Program-made: the position numbers and the translations under genes | The notes under the pieces: generated by a model | Told to the model about the DNA's origin: nothing | Databases searched by the model: none | The model's input: the letters and a program-made list of their open reading frames with translations, nothing else | From: Argopecten irradians | Lineage: Eukaryota > Mollusca > Bivalvia > Pectinida > Pectinidae | Reading direction: 5' to 3' | Length of the DNA: 64,000 nucleotides | Assembly: GCF_041381155.1 (NCBI RefSeq) | Contig: NC_091144.1 | Location: 13,773,544 to 13,837,543, forward strand | Shown: positions 11,885 through 24,400 of the stretch, piece after piece | Layout: each line of letters begins with the position of its first letter | How positions within the stretch are numbered: the stretch's first letter is position 1

Positions 11885-12145
11885 GAGCATTAGGAGAGTG
11901 GGACGACTAGTTCGGCAGTTGTCAGTATAATGTGACTGGATCGGCTGTTTGTCTTCAAAGGCATGCTTCAATGATATAGTACTATAAAAACGACAGGAGT
12001 TGCAGTATACAAGACGAATATACCACAGTTTCCCAAAACATGCACCACGCGCTTCACACACACTACACACCGGATACATCTGAGACCGTCCTTAAATGAC
12101 AGCTGACTGGTATTTGGATATAAATATAATTAATTAAACCAAACC
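11885..12145 (+). mobile_element. SINE-like element, copy 2
   Basis: Same order as the copy at 11415-11696: 'gggacgactagttcggcagttg' split over two blocks, 'cagtataatgtgactgg', 'ggcatgcttcaatgatatagtactat', 'gagaccgtccttaaatgac' and an A/T-rich tail ending 'aattaaaccaaaccaaa'. About 260 bp. Confidence 0.6.
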
Positions 12146-12189
12146 AAAGTGTAATAGGCTTGATAGGTTTTAACGTTACATGTAGACAA

Positions 12190-12312
12190 AACACTTACAT
12201 ACCTGTCCCAAGACATACATACAAGCGTCAGCGCTTTAGGCAACACACACTAAACACGGAAGACCGTCCTTTAACAAAACTAGCTTCTAATTAGGATATG
12301 CAAACAACCAAA
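12190..12312 (+). repeat. SINE-like tail fragment, copy 3
   Basis: Only the 3' part is clear: 'cacacactaaacacggaagaccgtcc' region followed by an A-rich 'caaacaaccaaaac' end. It lies in the same orientation directly after copy 2. Confidence 0.45.
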
Positions 12313-14466
12313 ACAGCAATTGATAAGTGATTATTTCATTCATGTATGTATTGGATAAGGAAATGCCTGTTTGTGATCACTCGCCCTGGAAGTGGACAAT
12401 AACAAACAGTCCAAAGCGAATAGTGACAACTAACTGTTCACAATATTAATGGAATTAGCATAAGACTATATGTACAATGCAAGTAAATATTGATTGCTTT
12501 ATAACATCAAAATAGCGTAACTGGTCGTACTCAAGCATACCTGTAACACTTACAAACATGCAAAGCAGGGTAAGTGCAAATTGCCATTGAAATCCTCGAT
12601 TCGATACTTATTATTTTCTCTATGTACTTATAATACCTTCCTACGCATGCTTGAAACATCACTATTTGCTTAGACATATTGTGTATTAAACACTTCTGTG
12701 ATCATTTCCGTTCCTATAATACATGTATAATGAAAGTGTACATGTCTATCATATGACCATTTTCTTTAATTATTAGATCGGATGTTGGTTTATAGATGTG
12801 TGAAATTTTCAATATGAAACGATTATGTAAGGTAAAATTGAAATGTGATTATGTTCTTTCGTTTCCTTTAAGTAATTTCGTTTAAATGAATCAATAGTTT
12901 TCATTTGAATATATTTACATATGTATGAGCATATGTATTGTATCACTTTTACATGAACCGCAGAATCAAAGGATTTGCAATATATTACAATGTTAAAGCG
13001 TATTAATGTCAAAGCTAAAAGACGCATTTGCTAAATATGCAAGTTATTTGGTCGATAATAAATTTTGATATTGTATTTAATGTTTAAGTCCCTGTTTAAA
13101 TAAGGGATTTTGTATGCCTGTATATCACTTCTGCGGTGTACTTGAGCCGCCATTTTCCTGATAAGATAAAAAAGGACTCGATGTGTATGCCTTTGTAAAA
13201 TTCTGTGAAACCACCGCTCCTACTGCATGCTATAAACACCAGTAAGCATGATAGCGTGGTAATTTGGTGATAGAAATATGAACTAAACCCTGTGGACCTG
13301 TGGACTAGCAAAACTGAAATGCACATGTTTTTCCCATATTTTGCCAAAATTTACAAACAACACAATGATCTACGAGTCAACAGTAATATGTTAGGTTAGG
13401 ATGGATGCATAGACACCGTTTAATAAATAAGTTATGGTCAACTACATCTAAGAAGTGATCTATAAGAATAAAAAAAATCACTAGTTTAAACAGGGTCTTA
13501 AACCTTAATACTGCTCATCAGAAAGAATTCTTAACAATATCTAGATGTTGTGCTATAATGTTATTGTTCACAGGAAAACACCAGTAGGATGGGAAAAAAA
13601 CCGTTGAGATTATCATGTTTATGTCATGTTCAAACAGAGTGAGTTCATTCACTGACAAGTAGTCCTTATTGAAAACTTCTAATGAGCTGTACTAAAACTT
13701 CCACTGGTACATGGCACGACCTCACTTCATACGTGGTACACAGGAAACGTTTACAGCATTGACAGAGAGCGATGAAAATATACTGTATGTGACACGTGTG
13801 AATTTCTTACTTGCACACGAGTTAATGAGAATGTATTACTTGAGCACGCCAGGCAGATTGAATTCTTTGCAATCAACAATATGTCTATTCATTTTGTATT
13901 TCTTATTTTTTGTTTTGATAGAATGCGTTTATCTACTTAGGTTAACTAAATTTTTCATTTTCTTTTTCATTGAACATGAAAAGAATCAAAGGTTAACATC
14001 GTCGTTTATGGAATAGCATTTTGTCATGCGATCTGCATAAACGAATATATGTCACTTATTGAGATCCAAAGCCATATGTTTAGCGAAGGCATGTCACAGG
14101 TGATCTCACTTCGCTTCATAATAAACGAAGCCATATCGCCCGTTTTGATTGTACATATCATTAATTATCTTTCCTGCGGGACGAAATTCCCGGTTGTAGA
14201 TTGTCACGTGCAAATGACAAATACAAGGAAACTTTTACATTAAAGATATTTACTGACTCATTGAACAGAGATCAATTCAATCAAATTATCCTCAACTTTG
14301 TATATATTGGCATCTTGTTTAGACAAGAGACAAGAGGTTCCAATGTTTGAGGCATAAGTGTGTCTAAGCAGAATAGATCACTAGAAAGTATATTTATGTT
14401 ATGAATAAAAAAAAAATAAAAAAATATATGTTGTAGACTTAGTGTTCTTTTTCGTCCATGCATACA
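12313..14466. other. Intergenic DNA, no gene recognised
   Basis: AT-rich sequence with scattered open frames. The longest here (13711-14016, plus) has no splice support, no recognisable domain and a biased hydrophobic composition. Confidence 0.5.
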
Positions 14467-14623
14467 TTTGCCCATGCGGGTAGGTATAGATTGTTAAATT
14501 GTCATTTTGACAGCGATAATTACATCGTTCTCCCATCCTGGAAAATGTGACGTTCCTCTCACATAAACATGACGTAACAATCAACGCCTAAAAGCAAGGG
14601 CAGATTACTCTGTAATATGCAAA
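14467..14623. mobile_element. Diverged short MITE (TTTGC…GCAAA family)
   Basis: The left end TTTGCCCATGCGGGTAGGTAT and the right end (reverse complement TTTGCATATTACAGAGTAAT) correspond to the ends of the 150-bp inverted-repeat elements at 52693-52841 and 53347-53496. The inner text 'catgacgtaacaatcaacgcc' parallels their 'catgacgtcataatcaatacc'. Older and more degraded. Confidence 0.55.
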
Positions 14624-17092
14624 GATGACTGTACAGAAGCAGGTCAATTTCTAACTAATTATTAGAATGAAACTTTTGAAGGATACATTAATGATTAACA
14701 CATTTATTTCAATGTGGATTACCCCTTAGTATTAAGAAGACGGAAGAATCTCCGAACCCTCTAGGTGTACAGTCTACAGTTATTATTCATACCCAAATCT
14801 CACTTCTGCTTGTAAATGCACTTTCAGGAATGATAATTGTTTTACACTTGTGATACTAAAGATTTCATTAAATTGAACATGATAGCACTTTATAACGACA
14901 CTCGTCAATGCTGATGATTGATCTTAAGTAGGTATGACTTTCGTTTTTCTCATTCAAATAGAGCATTATTTCAGGTCACAACGGTCGATTATATTGACAT
15001 TTGACTGAAGTGTGTTATAACCTATTCAAATGTATGAACCAAGGCACACTAAGTACTGACAAGTATCTATCGATGTATTCGATTGCTGAGTATTTCACTA
15101 AGTACAGATATTTTATTTCTGACTTACTAGCGAGTGCTGAAGTCACCACCCCTATCACAATGACTTGTAATTAATTACTTTTAATGACAGTAGATGCTAA
15201 ATAATCGGAATTGTTTAGATTTTCCGGTATAGGTATCAGTAAAGAAAATTGATGTGTGTTATACGATGTTGTTATTTAATGTCTAATTTTTATCGAATTA
15301 TTATGAAACAATAACATACATTTATCTATCAATGTATTTCTCAATACATAGTTTATGTTACTTAAACATGTATCGTAGGGGACATCTTTTAGATGGAGAA
15401 TAATATTATGCGAGGTTTTCACTTATGCTTCGTCGGTCATATTGTACAACGATAATATATAATTGAACATGGCTTTGTGCTTCAATGCAAAATCACCATT
15501 TTTGATAGGTGATCAAACATATATTTATGTTTCATTGTAAACATTTGTTTAAAGATGAGATAACATATCTAAATGATTCCATGTAAAATGTAGTCAATCA
15601 AGGATAAATGTATTTGAATATTTCAATTCGAGGTCAGCTGTCAGACAAGATGGTGTGGTTTATAAGTAAAACCACCTGTAGGATACAAAACAAGAACAAA
15701 TATTATTGAGAATCCCTGGTCTTCCATTTCATATGTTCCATATGTCATGTTCACGTTCTTTTACATTGTATATTACTGTGGAGAGGTTCAGTACATTTTA
15801 TTTGAAAATTTTTCGAAGCGGAAATAAACGCAGTGTGTACGGTTACGCCTGTAGCTTTCATATGATACATAAAAGGAAACATTTTCATCGTTGTAATCTA
15901 CTAGACCATTGTGTAAATCAGTGTCACAGGCGCTATTTATCATTGTATGCTCCAACTATTTACATATCAACCTATAGAACGAAGTTTACATTCATCCAGG
16001 CATTTCAAATATCAAAATATTATAACACTTTTTTCAATGATTATGTACCATTTAAGCAACCGGCAGGAAATTACTTAAGCACTGATGGTGCATGATCAGA
16101 TTATATTGCGAGACTGGCCGCTCACTACCGTTTATAAATAAATATACCGAATTTTTCAGAGGTGAATTTGGCCTTGACTATGTAGCAGATGTTGAATACA
16201 ATAATGTTATGCATTAGTTATGTAATTACATCGTAATTCGTACCGGCCAGCCAAACGTGTGTAGCAGGATAATCTGTAGGCATTAATATGACGTGTGCTG
16301 TTCGATATCATCTCTAGTTAGGATAGGGATTAACTACACTTACCCGTATAGCTTTATAGTACAACTATAAAACCCAGGAGCTTTACATTTGATGGGTTAT
16401 TAACAAACAAATAAAAAGAATAGCATCAACATTGGTTTAAGGGATATCTGCATTAGAATGATTTTTTTTTAAAACCAGGATGATTAGTTGAATGGATTTT
16501 TCAGATGCACTGCAAATCACAGTTTTGTCATTACCTAGAGCATGTATAACGCCTACGTGTTTACATATATCCCGTCATGGTATTAGAAATTCTTGCAACT
16601 GCGTGAAACTATCAAATAAATGATAGAAAACACATACCGTAAGTTATTTAAGTGATATAGATAAACAGCAATTTTCAAACAGGAAACAAGAGCTACACCA
16701 TGTACTTAAGTCATAAGTTGTTGCATGTTAAAAAGTTCCGGTATTAGTATAACAGAAGTAACATTCGATTGCAAGGCATATCAATGAAGAACTTATTATA
16801 TACATGCATGTGAAATGTGTTTGATTTCGTTATTTCTCTTCTTTTGCTGTATAAGTTTTCAAAACAAAATTACGGCAGTGTTGATTTAAACCCTCTGGAT
16901 AAGACCGTGGGTTCGTTTATTGCATTGATACTAGTGTGTACTTAATTGGTACGGCACCCTTTTAAAGAAAAAAATATCTTCGTAAAAAGACATATAAAAA
17001 GTAATAGCTAGATAGTTAAGGTATACATTTAGATACATAATATTTTGTTCGTTATCGATAAATGTTCTGTATTGTTTTGAACAAAGCAAACA
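14624..17092. other. Intergenic DNA, no gene recognised
   Basis: No supported gene. The open frame at 15706-16095 (plus) is long enough to notice but has no recognised domain, and its length is within what AT-rich sequence can give. Confidence 0.5.
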
Positions 17093-17310
17093 TTAAGATA
17101 ACAATATATATATATATCTATAGCGAATACGCCATCCTTGATCCCACTGGTACTCCTCAGGGAATCTGATTCCTCGCGTTGAGTTCTCTTTTTTCAACTC
17201 CAGGGAAATGTCTTTGCAATCAGAACAGCAGTTATGTCTGGCAATTGTCAAAGATGTCTTTGCCTTTCCAAATAGTGACATGTCTTTTGATTTCAATGCA
17301 GTTTTGTAAA
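17093..17310 (-). other. Possible uncharacterised minus-strand exon
   Basis: This stretch is less AT-rich than its surroundings and opens a minus-strand frame with balanced, soluble composition (NCCSDCKDISLELKK, then FPEEYQWDQGWRIRY) before running into an AT repeat and a stop. It lies about 100 bp beyond the GH9 polyadenylation signal. I do not recognise a family. It could be an exon of a neighbouring gene or chance. Confidence 0.2.
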
Positions 17311-17410
17311 TCCGTATTAAGTAATTGACATTCTGTGGATTGACCGAGTAAAAACAATATTCCCGTCAACATACCAGTAAACAAAGCAACGACATACTGC
17401 CAAGTTACTC

Positions 17411-17416
17411 TTTATT
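17411..17416 (-). terminator. Polyadenylation signal AATAAA of the GH9 gene
   Basis: Minus-strand AATAAA 32 bases beyond the predicted stop codon of the GH9 reading frame. Position and context are as expected for cleavage shortly downstream. Confidence 0.6.
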
Positions 17417-17447
17417 TATAGTTATATACTGTGGGCCACGTATTTGC

Positions 17448-18316
17448 TCACAACTGGTTTTTAAGAGCAAAGTGGATGAGCCCTGTAACATGAAAATAAA
17501 ATAAGATATTATGATTAAGATATATGAGATAAGATTATTAAATACCACATTTAATTAAAGTACCAGGTACGAAGTTTTAAATATGTTTAACTATGATGAT
17601 TAATATTTCATTGACAATTGAAGTGTAGAAGGAACATATTTTTCAAGCCGAACACATAGCATAATGCATGCAATACATTAAAAAATAATTAACGACCTCA
17701 CTTTAAACTCAAGACTATTACGGTACAATTCATTTTGTAAACAGAAAATGGAGAAACCATTTGATTAGTACAGCGAGTCCATGGGGATATTTGACATTGA
17801 CAGCTATTTTAGTACATTAAAACAGATTTAGAAAAAAAAATCACCAGAACATGAATCAAGGTTATAGAAATGTCTTACGAAATATGTAATCAAAGACGAA
17901 TTGAAATATGATCAATGTTATAAAACAAACCTTTTCCAACGGCATTGGTTGTACAATGTTGTGACTTATGATTATACATTACTATTAATATACGCCAAAA
18001 TGTCACTGTATATATATGGGATCGAGTTGTTTCGAAATCAGATCAAATATGTGACAAATAGTATTACCAATCCATCATATTTAGTATGTTTACATACAAC
18101 AATCATTCGGTAACTGTTTACCTACCTGCTACAGTTGACTGGAAGCCAGCATTATAGTCACACGTGACCTCATTAGAGACGTAGTCATTCCTTTTGTCGT
18201 TGTGAGCTCCTAATTGGTTCGGTCCGCCTACCAGTGCACCGTACAAAACCTGCGGGTTTGGAGCATCAATGTTGAAGTTGTTCCAGTCACATGGAGCAGG
18301 ACGGTCAGGACAAGAG
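17448..18316 (-). CDS. Endo-beta-1,4-glucanase (GH9), last two coding exons
   Basis: C-terminal end of an animal glycoside hydrolase family 9 cellulase, which hydrolyses beta-1,4-glucan and is typically secreted in the digestive gland. Exon A is 18316-18126: acceptor ttcctgtttAG, then SCPDRPAPCDWNNFN, PNPQVLYGALVGGP, and the conserved GH9 block DYVSNEVTCDYNAGFQ, ending at donor GCAG/GTAGGT. The Asp and the general-acid Glu (NEV) of that block are intact. Exon B is 17482-17448: acceptor tgttacAG, then GLIHFALKNQL and a TGA stop. The join is in phase (one base plus two bases of a Gly codon). About 74 residues are visible, against roughly 450 in the catalytic domain. All upstream exons are missing: the next sequence 5' is a short intron stretch and then the 16.6-kb satellite, and none was found right of it. 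The gene is either fragmentary, interrupted by the array, or affected by assembly. Confidence 0.87.
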
Positions 18317-18478
18317 CTAAACAGGAATCCAAATATCATCTATGTTCATTATTTTGATTTCTAAAAGAGTGAATACTTTGGCTGCACTAGTCAATCTTTT
18401 TTAAGATACTCATCATACGTTAGACCTATAAGATGATGTTTTTAACAATGTATTCAAATAGGTATTCTGCCATACGTC

Positions 18479-21400
18479 TAAGTATACTATCTGTTAGAAG
18501 TCATGACCAGTAAGTATACTATCTGTTAGAAGTCATGACCAGTAAGTATACCATCTGTTAGAAGTCATGACCAGTAAGTATACTATCTGTTAGAAGTCAT
18601 GACCAGTAAGTATACTATCTGTTAGAAGTCATGACCATGTAAGTATACCATCTGTTAGAAGACATGATCAGTAAGTATACTATCTGTTAGAAGTCATGAC
18701 CAGTAAGTATACTATCTGTTAGAAGTCATGACCAGTAAATATACTATCTGTTAGAAGTCATGACCAGTAAATATACTATCTGTAAGAAAACATGACCAGT
18801 AAGTATACTATCTGTTAGAAGTCATGACCAGTAAGTATACTATCTGTTAGAAGTCATGACCAGTAAGTATACTATCTGTTAGAAGTCATGACCAGTAAGT
18901 ATACCATCTGTTAGAAGTCATGACCAGTAAGTATACATCTGTTAGAAGTCATGACCAGTAAGTATACTATCTGTTAGAAGTCATGACCAGTAAGTATACT
19001 ATTGTTAGAAGTCATGACCAGTAAGTATACTATCTGTTAGAAGTCATGACCAGTAAGTATACTATCTGTTAGAAGTCATGACCAGTAAGTATACTATCTG
19101 TTAGAAGTCATGACCAGTAAGTATACCATCTGTTAGAAGTCATGACCAGTAAGTATACCATCTGTTAGAAGTCATGACCAGTAAGTTACATCTGTTAGAA
19201 GTCATGACCAGTAGTATACTATCTGTTAGAAGTCATGACCAGTAAGTATACCTATCTGTTAGAAGTCATGACCAGTAAGTATACCATCTGTTAGAAGTCA
19301 TGACCAGTAAGTATACTATCTGTTAGAAGTCATGACCAGTAAGTATACCATCTGTTAGAAGTCATGACCAGTAAGTATACTATCTGTTAGAAGTCATGAC
19401 CAGTAAGTATACTATCTGTTAGAAGTCATGACCAGTAAGTATACTATCTGTTAGAAGTCATGACCAGTAAGTATACTATCTGTTAGAAGTCATGACCAGT
19501 AAGTATACCATCTGTTAGAAGTCATGACCAGTAAGTATACTATCTGTTAGAAGTCATGACCAGTAAGTATACTATCTGTTAGAAGTCATGACCAGTAAGT
19601 ATACTATCTGTTAGAAGTCATGACCAGTAAGTATACTATCTGTTAGAAGTCATGACCAGTAAGTTATACTATCTGTTAGAAGTCATGACCAGTAAGTATA
19701 CTATCTGTTAGAAGTCATGACCAGTAAGTATACTATCTGTTAGAAGTCATGACCAGTAAGTATACTATCTGTTAGAAGTCATGACCAGTAAGTATACTAT
19801 CTGTTAGAAGTCATGACCACTGACCAGTAAGTATACTATCTGTTAGAAGTCATGACCAGTAAGTATACTATCTGTTAGAAGTCATGACCAGTAAGTATAC
19901 CATCTGTTAGAAGTCATGACCAGTAAGTATACCATCTGTTAGAAGTCATGACCAGTAAGTATACTATCTGTTAGAAGTCATGACCAGTAAGTATACTATC
20001 TGTTAGAAGTCATGACCAGTAAGTATACTATCTGTTAGAAGTCATGACCAGTAAGTATACCATCTGTTAGAAGTCATGACCAGTAAGTATACCATCTGTT
20101 AGAAGTCATGACCAGTAAGTATACTATCTGTTAGAAGTCATGACCAGTAAGTATACTATCTGTTAGAAGTCATGACCAGTAAGTATACTATCTGTTAGAA
20201 GTCATGACCAGTAAGTATACTATCTGTTAGAAGTCATGACCAGTAAGTATACTATCTGTTAGAAGTCATGACCAGTAAGTATACTATCTGTTAGAAGTCA
20301 TGACCAGTAAGTATACATCTGTTAGAAGTCATGACCAGTAAGTATACTATCTGTTAGAAGTCATGACCAGTAAGTATACCATCTGTTAGAAGTCATGACC
20401 AGTAAGTATACTATCTGTTAGAAGTCATGACCAGTAAGTATACCATCTGTTAGAAGTCATGACCAGTAAGTATACTATCTGTTAGAAGTCATGACCAGTA
20501 AGTATAACTATCTGTTAGAAGTCATGACCAGTAAGTATACTATCTGTTAGAAGTCATGACCAGTAAGTATACCATCTGTTAGAAGTCATGACCAGTAAGT
20601 ATACTATCTGTTAGAAGTCATGACCAGTAAGTATACTATCTGTTAGAAGTCATGACCAGTAAGTATACCATCTGTTAGAAGTCATGACCAGTAAGTATAC
20701 TATCTGTTAGAAGTCATGACCAGTAAGTATACTATCTGTTAGAAGTCATGACCAGTAAGTATACCATCTGTTAGAAGTCATGACCAGTAAGTATACTATC
20801 TGTTAGAAGTCATGACCAGTAAGTATACTATCTGTTAGAAGTCATGACCAGTAAGTATACTATCTGTTAGAAGTCATGACCAGTAAGTATACTATCTGTT
20901 AGAAGTCATGACCAGTAAGTATACTATCTGTTAGAAGTCATGACCAGTAAGTATACTATCTGTTAGAAGTCATGACCAGTAAGTATACTATCTGTTAGAA
21001 GTCATGACCAGTAAGTATACCATATACCATCTGTTAGAAGTCATGACCAGTAAGTATACTATCTGTTAGAAGTCATGACCAGTAAGTATACTATCTGTTA
21101 GAAGTCATGACCAGTAAGTATACTATCTGTTAGAAGTCATGACCAGTAAGTATACTATCTGTTAGAAGTCATGACCAGTAAATATACTATCTGTTAGAAG
21201 TCATGACCAGTAAGTATACTATCCACGAAAATTAAACCCCCACTAATTTCACGGTATACTATCTGTTAGAAGTCATGACCAGTAAGTATACTATCTGTTA
21301 GAAGTCATGACCAGTAAGTATACTATCTGTTAGAAGTCATGACCAGTAAGTATACCATCTGTTAGAAGTCATGACCAGTAAGTATACTATCTGTTAGAAG

Positions 21401-24400
21401 TCATGACCAGTAAGTATACTATCTGTTAGAAGTCATGACCAGTAAGTATACCATCTGTTAGAAGTCATGACCAGTAAGTATACTATCTGTTAGAAGTCAT
21501 GACCAGTAAGTATACTATCTGTTAGAAGTCATGACCAGTAAGTATACTATCTGTTAGAAGTCATGACCAGTAAGTATACTATCTGTTAGAAGTCATGACC
21601 AGTAAGTATACTATCTGTTAGAAGTCATGACCAGTAAGTATACTATCTGTTAGAAGTCATGACCAGTAAGTATACTATCTGTTAGAAGTCATGACCAGTA
21701 AGTATACTATCTGTTAGAAGTCATGACCAGTAAGTATACTATCTGTTAGAAGTCATGACCAGTAAGTATACTATCTGTTAGAAGTCATGACCAGTAAGTA
21801 TACTATCTGTTAGAAGTCATGACCAGTAAGTATACTATCTGTTAGAAGTCATGACCAGTAAGTATACTATCTGTTAGAAGTCATGACCAGTAAGTATACT
21901 ATCTGTTAGAAGTCATGACCAGTAAGTATACTATCTGTTAGAAGTCATGACCAGTAAGTATACCATCTGTTAGAAGTCATGACCAGTAAGTATACTATCT
22001 GTTAGAAGTCATGACCAGTAAGTATACTATCTGTGTTAGAAGTCATGACCAGTAAGTATACCATCTGTTAGAAGTCATGACCAGTAAGTATACTATCTGT
22101 TAGAAGTCATGACCAGTAAGTATACCATCTGTTAGAAGTCATGACCAGTAAGTATACTATCTGTTAGAAGTCATGACCAGTAAGTATACTATCTGTTAGA
22201 AGTCATGACCAGTAAGTATACTATCTGTTAGAAGTCATGACCAGTAAGTATACTATCTGTTAGAAGTCATGACCAGTAAGTATACCATCTGTTAGAAGTC
22301 ATGACCAGTAAGTATACTATCTGTTAGAAGTCATGACCAGTAAGTATACTATCTGTTAGAAGTCATGACCAGTAAGTATACTATCTGTTAGAAGTCATGA
22401 CCAGTAAGTATACTATCTGTTAGAAGTCATGACCAGTAAGTATACCATCTGTTAGAAGTCATGACCAGTAAGTATACTATCTGTTAGAAGTCATGACCAG
22501 TAAGTATACCATCTGTTAGAAGTCATGACCAGTAAGTATACCATCTGTTAGAAGTCATGACCAGTAAGTATACTATCTGTTAGAAGTCATGACCAGTAAG
22601 TATACTATCTGTTAGAAGTCATGACCAGTAAGTATACTATCTGTTAGAAGTCATGACCAGTAAGTATACTATCTGTTAGAAGTCATGACCAGTAAGTATA
22701 CTATCTGTTAGAAGTCATGACCAGTAAGTATACTATCTGTTAGAAGTCATGACCAGTAAGTATACCATCTGTTAGAAGTCATGACCAGTAAGTATACTAT
22801 CTGTTAGAAGTCATGACCAGTAAGTATACTATCTGTTAGAAGTCATGACCAGTAAGTATACCATCTGTTAGAAGTCATGACCAGTAAGTATACTATCTGT
22901 TAGAAGTCATGACCAGTAAGTATACCATCTGTTAGAAGTCATGACCAGTAAGTATACTATCTGTTAGAAGTCATGACCAGTAAGTATACTATCTGTTAGA
23001 AGTCATGACCAGTAAGTATACTATCTGTTAGAAGTCATGACCAGTAAGTATACCATCTGTTAGAAGTCATGACCAGTAAGTATACTATGTGTTAGAAGTC
23101 ATGACCAGTAAGTATACTATCTGTTAGAAGTCATGACCAGTAAGTATACCATCTGTTAGAAGTCATGACCAGTAAGTATACTATCTGTTAGAAGTCATGA
23201 CCAGTAAGTATACTATCTGTTAGAAGTCATGACCAGTAAGTATACTATCTGTTAGAAGTCATGACCAGTAAGTATACCATCTGTTAGAAGTCATGACCAG
23301 TAAGTATACTATCTGTTAGAAGTCATGACCAGTAAGTATACCATCTGTTAGAAGTCATGACCAGTAAGTATACTATCTGTTAGAAGTCATGACCAGTAAG
23401 TATACTATCTGTTAGAAGTCATGACCAGTAAGTATACTATCTGTTAGAAGTCATGACCAGTAAGTATACCATCTGTTAGAAGTCATGACCAGTAAGTATA
23501 CTATCTGTTAGAAGTCATGACCAGTAAGTATACTATCTGTTAGAAGTCATGACCAGTAAGTATACTATCTGTTAGAAGTCATGACCAGTAAGTATACATA
23601 TCTGTTATGTTAGAAGTCATGACCAGTAAGCATACTATCTGTTAGACGTCATGACCAGTAAGTATACTATCTGTTAGAAGTCATGACCAGTAAGTATACC
23701 ATCTGTTAGAAGTCATGACCAGTAAGTATACCATCTGTTAGAAGTCATGACCAGTAAGTATACTATCTGTTAGAAGTCATGACCAGTAAGTATACTATCT
23801 GTTAGAAGTCATGACCAGTAAGTATACTATCTGTTAGAAGTCATGACCAGTAAGTAGTATACTATCTGTTAGAAGTCATGACCAGTAAGTATACTATCTG
23901 TTAGAAGTCATGACCAGTAAGTATACTATCTGTTAGAAGTCATGACCAGTAAGTATACTATCTGTTAGAAGTCATGACCAGTAAGTATACTATCTGTTAG
24001 AAGTCATGACCAGTAAGTATACCTGTGTTAGAAGTCATGACCAGTAAGTATACTATCTGTTAGAAGTCATGACCAGTAAGTATACTATCTGTTAGAAGTC
24101 ATGACCAGTAAGTATACTATCTGTTAGAAGTCATGACCAGTAAGTATACTATCTGTTAGAAGTCATGACCAGTAAGTATACTATCTGTTAGAAGTCATGA
24201 CCAGTAAGTATACTATCTGTTAGAAGTCATGACCAGTAAGTATACTATCTGTTAGAAGTCATGACCAGTAAGTATACTATCTGTTAGAAGTCATGACCAG
24301 TAAGTATACTATCTGTTAGAAGTCATGACCAGTAAGTATACTATCTGTTAGAAGTCATGACCAGTAAGTATACTACATCTGTTAGAAGTCATGACCAGTA

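Noticed and set aside
13711-14016. 101-codon plus-strand frame with hydrophobic stretch
   Set aside because: Phe/Leu-rich segment is what TTT-rich DNA encodes; no family or gene structure seen.
15706-16095. 129-codon plus-strand open frame
   Set aside because: No domain, AT-biased composition, no splice or regulatory support; length is within chance for this base composition.
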